From: Sabellastarte sp. h YS-2021 | Taxonomy: Eukaryota; Annelida; Polychaeta; Sabellida; Sabellidae | NCBI GenBank assembly: GCA_964017235.1 | Contig: OZ024935.1 | Span: 92,503,207 to 92,567,206 of the forward strand | Direction: 5' to 3' | Length of the DNA stretch: 64,000 nucleotides | Part shown: positions 1 to 10,630 of the stretch, piece by piece | How the letters are laid out: every line of letters starts with the position of its first letter | How positions within the stretch are numbered: the first letter of the stretch is position 1 | The notes under the pieces: model-generated | Seen by the model: only the letters and a program-made list of their open reading frames with translations | Database searches by the model: none | What the model was told of the DNA's origin: nothing | Program-made: the position numbers and the translations under genes

Positions 1-1163
1 CATTGGAGGAGAGGCTTGAAAAGCTGTCCTGTCTGGACCTATGTAAAGCCGGGGAGCCCGAGTCTGCTGTATCAGAGGGCATAGGTCGGTCGGTAGTTGG
101 TGGTCGGTGAGTCTTGGTTGAGGAAGTAGGTCGGCTGGTTCTAGTTTGACTGGCCGGCTGATGCTTACTAGCAGAGGAGCCCGTACCAGGAAACTTGCTG
201 CATGAAGACTGCTGACTGGTCAATGCTTTACTGGTCGGCTGATGCTTTTCAGCAGAGAAGCCAGTTCCAGGAAGCGCAGCAGATGATGAAGGTCGGATGA
301 ATGGATCAGATACCTGTTCTACAGAAGCTGGAGGTGAATGGGTCGGAGTGACTTTAACATTTGCAGAAAACTGTGGTTCGAAGTTCTTAGACAAAAGCAA
401 GGCTTCTATCCGGTTGAAACGCTCCGCCCATTTTGAATCTAAGTCTGCTATCTTGTCATCAGCAGAAGGAGGCTTTGAGACAGTAGCAGTAGGAGATTTA
501 TCTTTCTTACCGACCTTTCTAGAGTCCCTCTTAACTTTCTTATCAGGCGGAGGGGCCTCCACAGTAGATTTGGAAGTACTTGGTTTCTCTACAGGCCCAA
601 TAACAGACACGCTAGCTGGGTCAACTAAATCCTCACTGTCTTTAGTAGGAGTTGCTTCCAGTTTCTTGGCCTCCCGTTTTTCTTTTTTAATTCTATACGA
701 GGGAGTGGCTAGCTGAAGGCGTTGTTCTTCAGAGAAGGCATTACAGATTCTGCAATCAGAAGTCTGGGGGTTTTTTACACAATCGTCTGTCCCCTTACCC
801 TTCTCGCAACATCTTGCACAAAATGCATGAGAGTCAAAATTCGCCATAGCGTGTCCACAACTGCCTCTGCGTTGGCCAGGAGACGACATGATAGTCCTGG
901 TATACGATGAACACAAATAATAATGAAGAAAAAACAAAATGGTAGCAGGAAAACTCAGAAAACTTCTTTGAATAAAATTCCTTGTGCACTAGCACGCACC
1001 AAACAAAAAAGATGCTATGACGTCATGCTGTCTGGCGAGTGCACTAGTACTACGGACCGACCTGCCGGTGGAAACACAGGACGTCTTTTTCTGACGTTTG
1101 GCGGGCCGGTCTGCGCTGACCGGATAAGCTATTGTCCATTGGATAGGATGTATTAACGCAATA
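1..1163 (-). mobile_element. DIRS-A: 5' part of a DIRS-type tyrosine-recombinase retrotransposon, cut by the window edge
   Basis: Read on the minus strand, this holds a gag-like reading frame (2-889) preceded by about 270 bp of non-coding terminal sequence (890-1163). The terminus ends in AACGCAATAAAA, resembling the GCGTAATAAAA terminus of the complete DIRS-B element at 33441. Immediately outside lies MITE-X sequence missing its outermost bases, so the boundary is placed near 1163. The RT and recombinase genes would lie beyond position 1. Assignment to DIRS rests on the gag similarity and the terminus, because the other end is not visible. Confidence 0.7.
2..889 (-). CDS. DIRS-A gag-like ORF1, C-terminus beyond the window
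   Basis: An open frame of 296 codons runs from an ATG at 889 to the window edge without a stop. The first 60 residues hold a Cys/His cluster: SCGHAMANF, FCARCCEKGKG, DDC, then CRICN. This has the same spacing and similar wording to the start of the DIRS-B gag at 33050 (CRHFC, FCPTCREAGKGDDPC, CHIC), followed in both by a basic helix. The rest is low-complexity Ser/Pro/Lys/Thr-rich sequence with a repeated motif around HQPTSK and HQPASQ. I infer a nucleic-acid-binding structural protein of a DIRS retrotransposon. The frame looks undamaged over the visible part. Confidence 0.7.
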   Translation of the reverse strand, partial: MSSPGQRRGSCGHAMANFDSHAFCARCCEKGKGTDDCVKNPQTSDCRICNAFSEEQRLQLATPSYRIKKEKREAKKLEATPTKDSEDLVDPASVSVIGPVEKPSTSKSTVEAPPPDKKVKRDSRKVGKKDKSPTATVSKPPSADDKIADLDSKWAERFNRIEALLLSKNFEPQFSANVKVTPTHSPPASVEQVSDPFIRPSSSAALPGTGFSAEKHQPTSKALTSQQSSCSKFPGTGSSASKHQPASQTRTSRPTSSTKTHRPPTTDRPMPSDTADSGSPALHRSRQDSFSSLSSN

Positions 1164-1371
1164 AAATCTAAAATTCGCCACATATCTGAAATTTGCCACA
1201 TGTGGAAATACTAATAAAATAAATGAATTTAGGTGAGATTCATTGAATGTACAGTAAATTAAGGCTTTTTGAACTGAAAATACCAAAAATGTCATTTTCT
1301 TCATAAAATCAAGTAAGGCTTTAGAGATGGTGAATTTTAGATTCCTGGCAAATTTTGGATTTCTTACTCTA
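1164..1371. mobile_element. MITE-X copy 1, small non-autonomous TIR element (left tip lost to DIRS-A)
   Basis: The segment matches, in inverted orientation, the sequence that flanks DIRS-B on both sides (27014-27090 and 33442-33589). Its right tip ends GGATTTCTTACTCTA and its left part reads TCTAAAATTCGCCACATA. The outer TAGAGTAAGAAA expected from copy 2 is absent at the left, where DIRS-A begins. The middle (GAAGAAAATGACATTTTTGG in reverse complement) is uninterrupted, so this copy serves as the 'empty site' for DIRS-B. TA at the tips would fit a TA target duplication, but the superfamily is not certain. Confidence 0.75.
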
Positions 1372-1635
1372 CTAACAGTGGTTTCAACCAAAAATTCTTT
1401 GTGGTTTGTACCACGTCCACTTTGTACTCACTTCCCACCCCTCAAGTTTTTTTTTGGGGGGGGGTTTTATTCTAAGCCACATTCTAAACTCGAGAGCTGC
1501 TTGCTATTGCCTGATGCTGTTCACTACAGAATCTCAACCAACTCAATGTGACCAAGGGCGTATATTGAACGAAACATTAATCTCAAATCAGTAAATCTGT
1601 CTAATAACTCTTAAACAATAAAATCTCATTTTTAC

Positions 1636-1867
1636 CTCTTTTCACCGCTTCAATGGATATATCTGGTGAATTTGCAAAATAATCAAAAGCTGAATCCAAG
1701 CCTTTTGTGTACTTGGTTCCACCAGATGCACTGAGGCTAGAGATGAAGTCACGCAGATACTCTTTGTTCTGGCTAGAGGCTTTAGCCAGCTCGGTGCGGT
1801 AACACGTTGAGGTGTACACAGTTCCCGAGGGAGTGCGAACAGTGTTTGAGAAAGCTACTATGCCCAC
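1636..1867 (-). CDS. CACHD1-like gene, coding exon 6: VWA domain middle
   Basis: The exon is 232 nt, begins VGIVAFSNTVRTPSGTVYTS in phase 0 after acceptor TTATTTCAG, and ends GTG AAA AGA G| in phase 1 at donor GTAAAA. It covers the second VWA strand and helices. The GGTKYTKGLDSAFDYF stretch is the conserved T-containing MIDAS loop and following helix (T at GGTKYTKGL). The spacing VRT...CYRTEL... is shared with CACHD1. The next exon must lie beyond position 1, past the DIRS-A insertion. Confidence 0.8.
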
Positions 1868-3091
1868 CTGAAATAAAAATTAAAAATGTTTCACTATCCA
1901 TACAATATTTATTGGTAAGATATTGTTTTGTACAAGTAATCTGGGGGGCAAAGCATTTTTCAAAGGGGGAGGGATCGAGGAATTATTACAGATAAAAATA
2001 TCAACTCTCGAGTCCAGTGGCAATGGGTGATAATGGACACTTGCAGTCTTGATCTTGCTTGCAAGTATGTATAATGGCAAGAGAGCTTGAAATATTGGAA
2101 CCAAACCTTGTATCTGAAGAAATTATAAAGTTTTATTTTATATTTTTGCAGATTGTAATGCATCTATGATCAAAACTGCCATTTTTTTTTCCGATTTTCT
2201 TTATTTCTCATAAGCGGTACTTGATTGGGGAAGTACTACAACACATTTTTTTCAGAATCCCCGAATTGCATTGGTGTTGGCTGTTGAGAGGGATGTAAAA
2301 CGCCAAAATATAAACTTTGCTAAGGTAGAGAGGATGTGGGGTGGGTGGCGATTAATAGGGAGGGGGCGTTTGTATGGATATAAATACAGTAACTACCATT
2401 CTACACAGCTTTTGCATTCAATTTGTCACTAATCCAATTGCTCATGAATTAAAGGTTTCTTATTCTTAGAGATTATTTGTTACTCCTAGAACTTTTTAAA
2501 GAACGATCTTGTAGTTTGAGAATAATAGTCCAGGGCAACAATAGATATTTGAGAGGTTGCGAACAATGTTTTTGAAGCCCGTATATGTTTTTCGCTACAA
2601 TACACGTCAGTGATGTCTATGTTGAACGTCATGTCAAAATGTTGAAAGTACCAGCCGTTACATATTTCACGTTAAAAAGAGCCTTGCCACATTGATATCT
2701 GCTGTGATCTTGTTTTAATTCATGTTGCGTTTTTGTGCTACATTTTCAATAAAACATTGCTCGCAACCTCTCTATTATTAATAATACCTAATGAATGTTC
2801 TTGATAAGGTACTTTGGTAATGATTCTCTTAGTGAATGTTAAACTTTAGCATTTTATGTTACTTCTGTAAATGTTGTTATGGTGCTGATCCACGTTTTAC
2901 TGCTAGATTATTCCTTGCTGGACAATTGGCCACCAAAATATTTAGTACCATATAGTTTATTCATAATAAATCAAGTCAAATTTGTATTATGGTTAACTGT
3001 TCCAAAACTTTTTTTAAATGATTGGGGGTTGGTGTGGAGCACTTTTTTCTTCCAAATAATGCAAAACCATCGGTTTTCTGAATAATCGTAA

Positions 3092-3460
3092 CAGGGGTCA
3101 GTTTTCACGAAGCCTCCTTTAGAAAGGACTCCTTTAGTAAAGGAGATCATTTTTCCCTTGGTAAGGCCACCTTAAATTTCAGTTTCACAAAGCCTCCTTT
3201 AACTCTCCTTGCCAAAGGTCTTCCTTAAAACTTAAGGATAGAGCAGATGTCCTTCAAAATTATTAAACATTCTTTGAAGGACACTTCCTTAAATTAAAGG
3301 TAGGCCCTTAACTTCCTTGAAATTTAAGGGAGTTTTCAAGGTCTCCTTTCAGGAAGGAGACTTTGTGAAGTTGAGATGTTTTAAAGGAGGGAAAAGTCAA
3401 GGAAATCTTTAAATTTATGGTGACCTTTATCATAAGGAGGCTTGGCAAAACCGGCCACAG
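3092..3460. mobile_element. Small TIR element (MITE) with nested CCTTTA/TAAAGG palindromes
   Basis: The left end reads CAGGGGTCAGTTTTCACGAA then GCCTCCTT. The right end, reversed, reads CTGTGGCCGGTTTTGCCAAG then CCTCCTT, giving imperfect terminal inverted repeats of about 27 bp. A second inverted pair lies inside (AGTTTCACAAAGCCTCCTTT at about 3181 against AAGGAGACTTTGTGAAG at about 3355). It has no coding capacity. The whole could fold into a long hairpin. The superfamily is not determined and no clear target duplication was found. Confidence 0.65.
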
Positions 3461-3648
3461 GAAACAAAGTTATGAAAACAAAACATGGCAGTTCTGTCTC
3501 AGTCATTAAAGCATTTCAGTGAATTGAGTCCACACCAAAATACTGGTGCTACTGACTTGCCCCTGAAAATTATTCACACCGTTAACCAACCACATCATGA
3601 TGTGACCTATAAGAAATTAAAAACAATAGCATTGGAGATGCCCATACC

Positions 3649-4690
3649 CCACAGCCTAGGGAAATAGTTTTTGGCACCATGAGATATAGTAGAAGTGAAA
3701 CAGTACAAAGGTCAGGAGACTTTTACAGCAAACAATATCAGTTATGTCAAGTAATGTAAAGATCCAAGTAATGGCAGTAGAGAAAATAACACAAGAAAAA
3801 GAGAGAAAATTTCTGAAAATTATGAAGCTGTAAAATTTATTAATCGAAGCACATATAATGATCAGTTATAGCAATCCATAGGTCTTTGTCAGAAATATGT
3901 CTCAATTATGGCAGGTGAACACACTTTGGCAGACAAGATTAAATATCATTCTGTGATTTAGTACAAATGCACTTCCCAACCAGTGACCCATCCCAGATTC
4001 AACTTTTCACACCTTTCCACAACGTTCTCTTATTACAGTTTCTGTGATATGGCCCAGACTTCAAGATGTCAAAGGTCAGGGTCACTACAACAAGGTCAAG
4101 TGAAGATCATTGCTCACCTACAACTTCTAACAAATGTCCCTAACAATTATCAACTTCCTGCATCTTATGGTTTCCGAGATATAGCCTGGTCAAGATTTTA
4201 ATAGTCAAAGTCACTACAGCAAGTTCAAAGTCAAATCACGGTAACATTATGTCATTGCACACTAACACCCAATACGCTTACCAAGCTTCAACTTCCTACA
4301 CCTTATTGTTTCTGAGAATTGGCACAGAAAAGATTTTGAATCTCAACATCACTACGGTAAGGTTAAAGGTCAATTCAAGGTCACACCATGCTATTTGCAC
4401 ATCTACACCCCCTAGCCAATGTCTGTACCAAGTATCAATTTCCTGCAGTTTATGGTTTCTGAGATACAGCCTGGACAAGACTTTCAAACTCAAGGTCATT
4501 ACGGCAAAGTCAAAGGTCAAATCAAGGTCACACTATGATGCTGCACACTTACACCCCCCAACCAATGTCTCTACCAAGTATCAATTTCTGCACTTTATGG
4601 CTTTTAAGGTATAGCCCAAACAAGTTTTAAAAGTGAAGGTCACAACGGTAAGGCCAAAGGTCAAATCCAAGTCACTTCATGATGTACACC
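3649..4690 (+). repeat. AGGTCA-rich tandem repeat element, copy 1 (right end missing)
   Basis: Starts with CCCCACAGCCTAGGGAAATA, as the copy at 58678 does (CCCACAGCCTAAGGAAATA). After about 350 bp it enters four to five diverged units of about 136 bp. Each unit contains CAATGTC-TACCAAGTATCAA, a TTTCTGAGATA-AGCC segment and a run of AGGTCA half-sites. No terminal hairpin is found at its right, so it is truncated near 4690. Confidence 0.7.
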
Positions 4691-5277
4691 TATAACTAAT
4701 TGAAACAACAGTAATTGACAAAACATGAACAATTAGTGAAGGACTTCATTTTCAATAGATTACACCTGAATCTAGCAAGTGAATATGTTATAAAAATTCT
4801 AGTTTCTAATGTTAATGATGAATAATTTTGGATATTTAGCTTCATATGCTTACTAAGTAGATATGTTTTTTCAAATTAAAACACTCAATCTGCAAAGAGA
4901 AATTACATGAATTTTAACAGAGAAGAAATTTTGTTTGGTATGAATAGTTTAAGCAACTTATTCAATTAGCAATGGAATGTTTGGACAAGCCTGGTCACAG
5001 ATACCTGATAATAACTAATATTTTGTATAAGAAAATGTGGATACAAAAAATGTAATTAAACAAAATATACTTTGCCGGAAGTTGTTTATTGTTTTTATTT
5101 TTTTTGTTACTAAAATATTACTTTTGATTCATGGGGCATTCTGATTTAAGTTGCAATTTTTGTGATGATTTATGGATGACCATGTATTTCCCGATCAGTG
5201 AAAAGTAACAATCAAATTCTAAAGTTTTCGCTGCTGAATTTTAAGGGGCAAATATGAAGTAAATTTAACAATATTAC

Positions 5278-5437
5278 CCTATCATTGGGATTCATGGTAT
5301 TCAGCACTGTGAGGGCTGCCTCTTTAGCAATGTCCATCAAACTTCTTGCATCGTGTACATTTGTCATAGATCCAGAGCGGTCAATTACTATGACAACATC
5401 TTTGGGTTCTGGTGTGGAAGTTTCTACATACCAGGGT
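5278..5437 (-). CDS. CACHD1-like gene, coding exon 5: start of the VWA domain with MIDAS
   Basis: The exon is 160 nt. It completes the split Arg and continues PWYVETSTPEPKDVVIVIDR then SGSMTNVHD. The DRSGSM element is an intact DxSxS metal-ion-dependent adhesion site. Vertebrate CACHD1 is reported to carry a variant DxGxS, so the invertebrate protein looks more like classical alpha2-delta at this point. The downstream helix (LMDIAKEAALTVLNTMNPND) is the first VWA alpha helix. It ends in phase 0 at donor GTAATA. Confidence 0.85.
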
Positions 5438-5749
5438 CTGTGTAACATACATAGTAAAATCATCAAGAAACACACAAAAAAGTTCCAACTACACACACAC
5501 ATAATTGACCCAGCATTGGCATTGTCACAGATCCTCTACATTGCCATATGATACTTGGTTCAAGATGTCTTTCAAAACAGTGAGGGGGGGGGGGGCGTAA
5601 ACATCGAAAGCATGGCGTTCCTTTGTCCTGACATGTCTTGGTGATGACAGAGTTGCAAAGCTAATTAGTGTATGATATGTATAATGGAAACATTCAGATG
5701 GGAGTCGAGTGCAGACTCAGAAAACATTTTTGTGCAGGGCATTAAATGA

Positions 5750-6960
5750 AAGATCTCCAAAAAATTTTACTCCGGAATCTAGGATATTGAACAGACCATG
5801 CCCAAATTTGAATCAGTTCTTCCATGTCACAGTTCAGAGGCTCCCTAAAATTTCATAGCCATCCATGCAGTAGTTTTAGAGTTGTAGAAATAAACTATGC
5901 ATGGGCGGATTTTATTGGTGATTCAATCACAAAAATAACCTCAAATAAAGGACGAAGGTATTTAGGATATTTAGAGGATATTGACCTTCGGCCCTCGTCC
6001 TTTATTTGAGGTTATTTTTGTGACTGAATCGCCAATGAAGTCCAAGCAAAAGTAGTTTATTTCTATTATAAAACGATTATTGATGTTTTATCCAATGTTT
6101 AATGGTTTTGTTTGTTTTCAAATTTAATTTTGAGATTATATTGCACAATAAAGTTCGTATAATGGAACAGCGTACATTTGTTTCTCTATAATGTACTTGA
6201 AATGCACAGAGACACATTTTTGTTCACTGCGCAGCACTCCATTTTATAATATGCTGTAAACAAACAAACCAGTGTACTCAGAGAGAAGAGCCAAGTGCAG
6301 ATTACAATAAACTGAATGATCATATTGACTTCTATGATAAAGTAAAACAAAAATTGTTCCACAATATAGGGAATTAACCTAAACATGTCTACATTGAACC
6401 AAATTTTTTTTACGCAGGTCAGTAAATAAATCATTGTATTGATTTTGATGGTAATGTAACTAAAAATATTGCTCTAGAATTAAGGATATTGACCTAATCA
6501 GACCCAAATTTAAATCAAAGATTCTCCCCCATAATGATCTGTACAGTAAGTTTGGAGTTACGCTGTAAATAAACAATAAGCAAACAGACTGAGAAATATA
6601 CTTTGAAAAAAATTTTGCAAAGTAACAAATAAACTTACAAAAGGCGCACTCAGCCGACTGGTAACTTTGAAATCTTGCCACAATCTAGCAGTGTATATTA
6701 AAAAGCATCATAGCAAAGTTAAAATCAAACCGATTGGGACCAAATTTAGCTGTGCTCTATTCTGACCAATAAATGCTCAAGGATAAAATTGACAATCATA
6801 GCTGAAAAACTTTGGCCCGTGGCTAATATATAAATATACATAAAAACAAACGAGCAAACAAACTGACTGACCAACACACTTCAAAATCACATGATTTCAA
6901 AGTAACAAGCAACCAGTCTGAGTACTAAACTTTGCAAAAGTTTCTTTCAATGTACCAAAA
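5750..6960. repeat. Diverged dispersed repeats with an inner fold-back (5884-6064)
   Basis: Segments near 5760, 6465 and 6730 resemble one another (a TCTAGGATATTGA or TTAAGGATATTGACC motif, then CCAAATTTGAATCA or CCCAAATTTAAATCA, then a GTAAATAAACAA-like tract). Inside the first, positions 5884-5961 and 5983-6064 form a strong inverted repeat sharing AACCTCAAATAAAGGACGA, separated by a loop of about 20 bp. I see no coding sequence. This lies in intron 4 (5438-7305) of the CACHD1-like gene. Confidence 0.5.
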
Positions 6961-7305
6961 GATAGCACATTTAGGCCATTGCACTAGTTCAAAGCAACTA
7001 ATTCAAACGCGAGTACAGTGCATGCGCAGAAATGGTTATATTATGAACCGAAAATACTTTATTTCAGGTTATATTCAACATACTGTTGATAGTTATCGAT
7101 ATTTTTACATTATATTTCTTAAACTATCATTTAACAACAATAAAATGCAATAAAAATTGAGATCCGTGGTTTAGAAGGTACTCAGAAGAAAAATTCTACT
7201 TCCAGGAAAAATTTCACGTTACAACTGGTCTTAAATCAATCTGGGGTCAGGTGAAAAAAAATACGCTAAATGAGAGTGCTATATGTAGCATATTTCCAAT
7301 CTTAC

Positions 7306-7508
7306 CTAAACCTGGGGTCATAAGAGTTTGAACACACCCTCAGTGATGGGTAGTTGTACAGGAATCCTTCTTCTGTACCAAAGAATGCATATTTAATGCC
7401 CAGGGCCTTTTGGTATTGTTCCTTAATGACATCATTCAGCTCAGTAGGCAGAAATTTTGTGGCAGAAGAGACACCCTGCCCCACTGTACAAATATCATCA
7501 TAATTCAC
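7306..7508 (-). CDS. CACHD1-like gene, coding exon 4: VWA_N core
   Basis: The exon is 203 nt, begins in phase 0 (VNYDDICTVGQGVSS) and ends inside an Arg codon (AG|). The stretch GIKYAFFGTEEGFLYNYPS followed by YDPRFR is the hallmark of the VWA_N domain, where a W/F-FG-TEEG-F-P pattern precedes the 'RPWY' join. The acceptor is TTTATTTTAG and the donor GTAAGA. The next exon supplies the final A of the Arg codon. Confidence 0.8.
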
Positions 7509-8041
7509 CTAAAATAAAAGAAAACATATGTATATATACTAGTTGGCTTCGCAGAATAGACCACAAAGTTTTTATTTCTGTTTGTACATTGTAATTGTGT
7601 GCGAGTTTCTTTTCATTAGAATATGCATTGTCATAAATGCACCCCATATATCCCCAGAAATCAAAGTTCTTATGTTAAGCTGTTACACCAATGTTTTGCC
7701 CCGCCAATGTCACATTATGAGAAAAGAATGGATCTGTCTCTTATTTTCATTTGCCATTCAAGGTCAATAAATCATGGTACTAGGTGTGAATGATAGAAAA
7801 TATTACGTTGGGACACTTCAGTTGAATAGGTAAATCTTGAGATGCTTCTGAATAGAGGTCACTGAGGCAGTAATTGTTATATGAAGAATAAGAGCATTCC
7901 ACAAAGCTCAGGTGCATAACTACTGAAAGACTATATGTACAAGAGCTTATTGGATTTGTACCAGATGAACATATCAACCGTTTGAGATAAAAAAAGTGTC
8001 ACATAAAACTTTCTAAAATATCTGATTATCTCTATTTATAC

Positions 8042-8209
8042 CTCAGTATTAAGCAGTTTATCTCTCTCATGAAGTGGCACATAACAACAGTCGGTGAAGG
8101 GGTTATGGCTGGTGATATACTGGCTGCTGTAGAGCTCCTGCAGCTTTTGTTGTAATGTCCTCAACGCAGTCATGCGGATCTGTAACTTCTCACTCATAGA
8201 CACAGCTAT
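8042..8209 (-). CDS. CACHD1-like gene, coding exon 3: helical VWA_N region
   Basis: The exon has 56 codons, phase 0 at both ends, acceptor TTTCCCCCAG-like and donor GTATAA. It starts IAVSMSEKLQIRMTALRTLQ, an amphipathic helix, and then reads QKLQELYSSQY and HNPFTDCCYVPLHERDKL. The paired cysteines followed by a Pro and acidic/basic residues are typical of the segment before the VWA domain in the alpha2-delta/CACHD1 family. The region probably packs as part of the extracellular N-terminal domain. Confidence 0.75.
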
Positions 8210-8496
8210 CTGGGGAAATTCATGACAGAAAGGTCAGATTTTCTGTTTGCACAATGTTAATGATCACACTTGGCGTTCTACAACTCTTACCAGCAATGAT
8301 CCTGTGTGAACAGACATTGCAATGGGCTGAATTGAGAGTCTAACTTTTTTTTTACTTTTTAACTACAAGCCTTGAATTGTCATATTGATAGAGAAACACA
8401 GAAAAACTTAAAGTCAATATAATCCTCTTTATATATGGGAATTTAGGGTCACTTGATTCATAGGAGAAACCTTTAGGACCAGTTTCATGAACATGC

Positions 8497-8523
8497 AAAA
8501 AAAAAAAAAAAAAAAAAAAAAAA
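8497..8523. repeat. Poly(A) tract of about 27 bp
   Basis: An uninterrupted run of A in intron 2 of the CACHD1-like gene. No retrotransposon body is recognisable next to it, so it may be a simple slippage tract. Confidence 0.7.
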
Positions 8524-9542
8524 CATGCCAAATTTGAACTGAATCAGTCAAGCTGTCTGGAAAGCAAAATAAATTAAACTAAATATAACTGTGTTATACC
8601 TGGAGTTTATGGTCTCTTTAAAATAATGTACCTCTCTATTATACGTTACATCTAAATAGCAAATTTGAAATTTAATCCATTAAGCCGTTTTTACCTTGAA
8701 ACGAAAGTATTCTGATGACACTGGTGCTGCTACCAACAGAAGACAATCCAATGTTGGTAATTATCAGTTATAAAGTCAGGTATTACTAGCCTCAAACAAG
8801 GTACAGTTTCTCACTTTTGAGTTAAAAGTTAAAGTTATGATTTTATCTTCCTTTTGGCCACAAGGGTTCAGTGGCGACAAGGCATCAATATTTGTTGCAA
8901 TGTTACCATAAGCTAGATTTAAATGCATGTTCCCACAAAATATTAGTAATTGATCTGTACAGTACCTTTTAAGGGAAAATAATATCTATATCAGCCAAAA
9001 ACTCCAAATTTGGCACAGAATACGGAAATTTACCACAGAATTTTGCAGAAAAAATCAATTTATTGGTCTGTCATAACTACAGTTCCTATGGCCTTTTCTT
9101 TTAATGGTATTATATGTCACCAGAATATATAGGTGTTGTCAATGAAAACCAACATTTGAATAATTTTGAACATTCTATTTTGTATCAAGTTAAGGCATGT
9201 ACAAAGTAATGTGCCAAACAGTACATTTTTCATTATAGTTTTACTTTGATTGCCAACCAAGCAATGATATAATTCTAGAGTTTCAAAGTTTTGTTTTTCC
9301 TTTGACAGTCCAGTACTCACAGTAAGCTCAGGTTTCATTAATATCTTGCTATTTCTTTTGAAAATTACACCTGAAACAAGGCTATTTTCTCCGAGTCAAA
9401 CTCTTCTAGTTATTCTTACATTTTACACAAAAACAAATTGTTAGAACTTGGAAATTAATTCTATCAATAGCAAAAATTTGACTCATGACAGTTTGTGCTG
9501 TGTGTATCTCTCATGTGAAACTCATTTCAGTTTATTACTCAC

Positions 9543-9608
9543 CCTTTGGGCCAAAGCTGAGGCATCAAGAGGCTCACGAGTGAAGGTGACTTCATTGTCC
9601 AAGTAATC
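9543..9608 (-). CDS. CACHD1-like gene, coding exon 2
   Basis: A 66-nt microexon of 22 codons, phase 0 at both ends. It encodes DYLDNEVTFTREPLDASALA plus QR. The acceptor is CTTGAAG and the donor is GTGAGT (strong). It joins the signal-peptide exon to the helical VWA_N exon in frame. Short exons at this point fit the alpha2-delta/CACHD1 family. The assignment rests on the matching phases and on the protein running smoothly across both joins. Confidence 0.7.
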
Positions 9609-10082
9609 CTTCAAGTAGAATAATATGATGATATTCAAAACATTTGTGATTACAATATCCACCCTCTGATCAAAATGTCATCAAGTCTTCAAGCTTTATA
9701 CTATAATTCCACAAATACATGGTCTGTGCAAGGCATATACAGGTAACAGTCACTTACATTTTTAACTGCACCAGGATAAGCTTTTGGGTGTTTCCATTTG
9801 TCTGTCTGTCTGTTCGTCTGTGTTTAGGATAACTCCAACTCCACTGAACTTTTTATGTAGGCAGAGGCAGGGTAATTCAGTTTCAATGTGGTTGGGGCCA
9901 CTAACTTCTGATTTATGTCTCATGTTATAGATGGCCTGCCTTAGAATCTGCCTGTTTGGAGACTAAGCACTTGGTTACCTGACTCTTCTTCCTTTGGGCA
10001 GGTCTGGCCAATACAAAAATTCATGAAGATCTACTAGCAGATTATTCTTTTCAGTATCCCGCCAATCCTAAACATATCTGAG

Positions 10083-10630
10083 AGGCCATGGTGGCAGAGT
10101 GGTGACACTCTCGCCTCCCACCTCTGAGGTCCAGTTCAGTTATCAGGTAGCACACTTGTCTAATAACTCAGAGGACGTGGGTTCAAACCCAGGTATAGGC
10201 TGATACATACTGGCTCGGATGACCATTTAAAATGGCGGTCCTCTGTCATTGGGTCCTATCCCCAGTGGCAGGCTAAAGAACCTCAAGGACCTTGATAATT
10301 GGTCATCCTTGAGCCTCTATCTTCCAGTTAGAAGAATTCCAGTTACCTGTGAGTTGGGGCTGTACCTTTGCAGTCGGATGGGTTAAATAGCGCTTTGAAT
10401 CCTGTAGTATATAGAGATATTGCGCTGAGTATACATACAGAATACAACACAATAGTTCCAGGCCTGACCTCAAGTGGGAAAGCTGGTAGTTGTCTGCCGT
10501 TGGTCGGCAGTTTAAGGTACAGAACCTTGACCAACTGTATGTACTTGATTCCTCTACCCTCCCAACTACCCGTTGCGATATGACCTGTACAGTGTTGAAA
10601 GCGACGAAAAACCCCAAATAAATAAATAAA
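10083..10630 (+). mobile_element. SINE-A copy 1 (tRNA-derived), split by SINE-B
   Basis: The head GGCCATGGTGGCAGAGTGGT is a tRNA-like A-box region. The body reads CCTGACCTCAAGTGGGAAAG and CTGCCGTTGGTCGGCAGTTT, and the 3' end is GTTGAAAGCGACGAAAAACC followed by (AAAT)n. It is flanked by an imperfect 13-bp target duplication, TAAACATATCTGA (10069-10081) and TAAACATTTCTGA (10633-10645). A SINE-B copy interrupts it at about 10139-10452. Confidence 0.85.
10139..10452 (+). mobile_element. SINE-B copy 1, inserted in SINE-A
   Basis: The tRNA-like head has A-box-like TCAGGTAGCACACTTGTC and a good B box, GTGGGTTCAAACCC. The body carries TCATTGGGTCCTATC, AACCTCAAGGAC and GGTCATCCTTGAG, which recur in the minus-strand copy at 11685-11996. 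The 3' part ends ATATTGCGCTGAGTATA. A short AGTTC(C)A sequence on both sides may be the target duplication. Removing it restores the SINE-A order seen in other copies. Confidence 0.8.

Larger units (their letters stand above)
1868..5277 (-). other. Intron 5 of the CACHD1-like gene
   Basis: Holds a small TIR element (3092-3460) and an AGGTCA-rich tandem-repeat fragment (3649-4690). The remainder is AT-rich and I see no further exon or RNA gene in it. Confidence 0.6.

Noticed and set aside
297..716. Plus-strand ORF of 139 codons near the left edge
   Set aside because: It is the antisense shadow of the DIRS-A gag frame, which has the recognisable Cys/His cluster.
1050..1391. ORF of 113 codons on the minus strand
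   Set aside because: It runs through the MITE-X copy and the DIRS-A terminus. It is chance coding.
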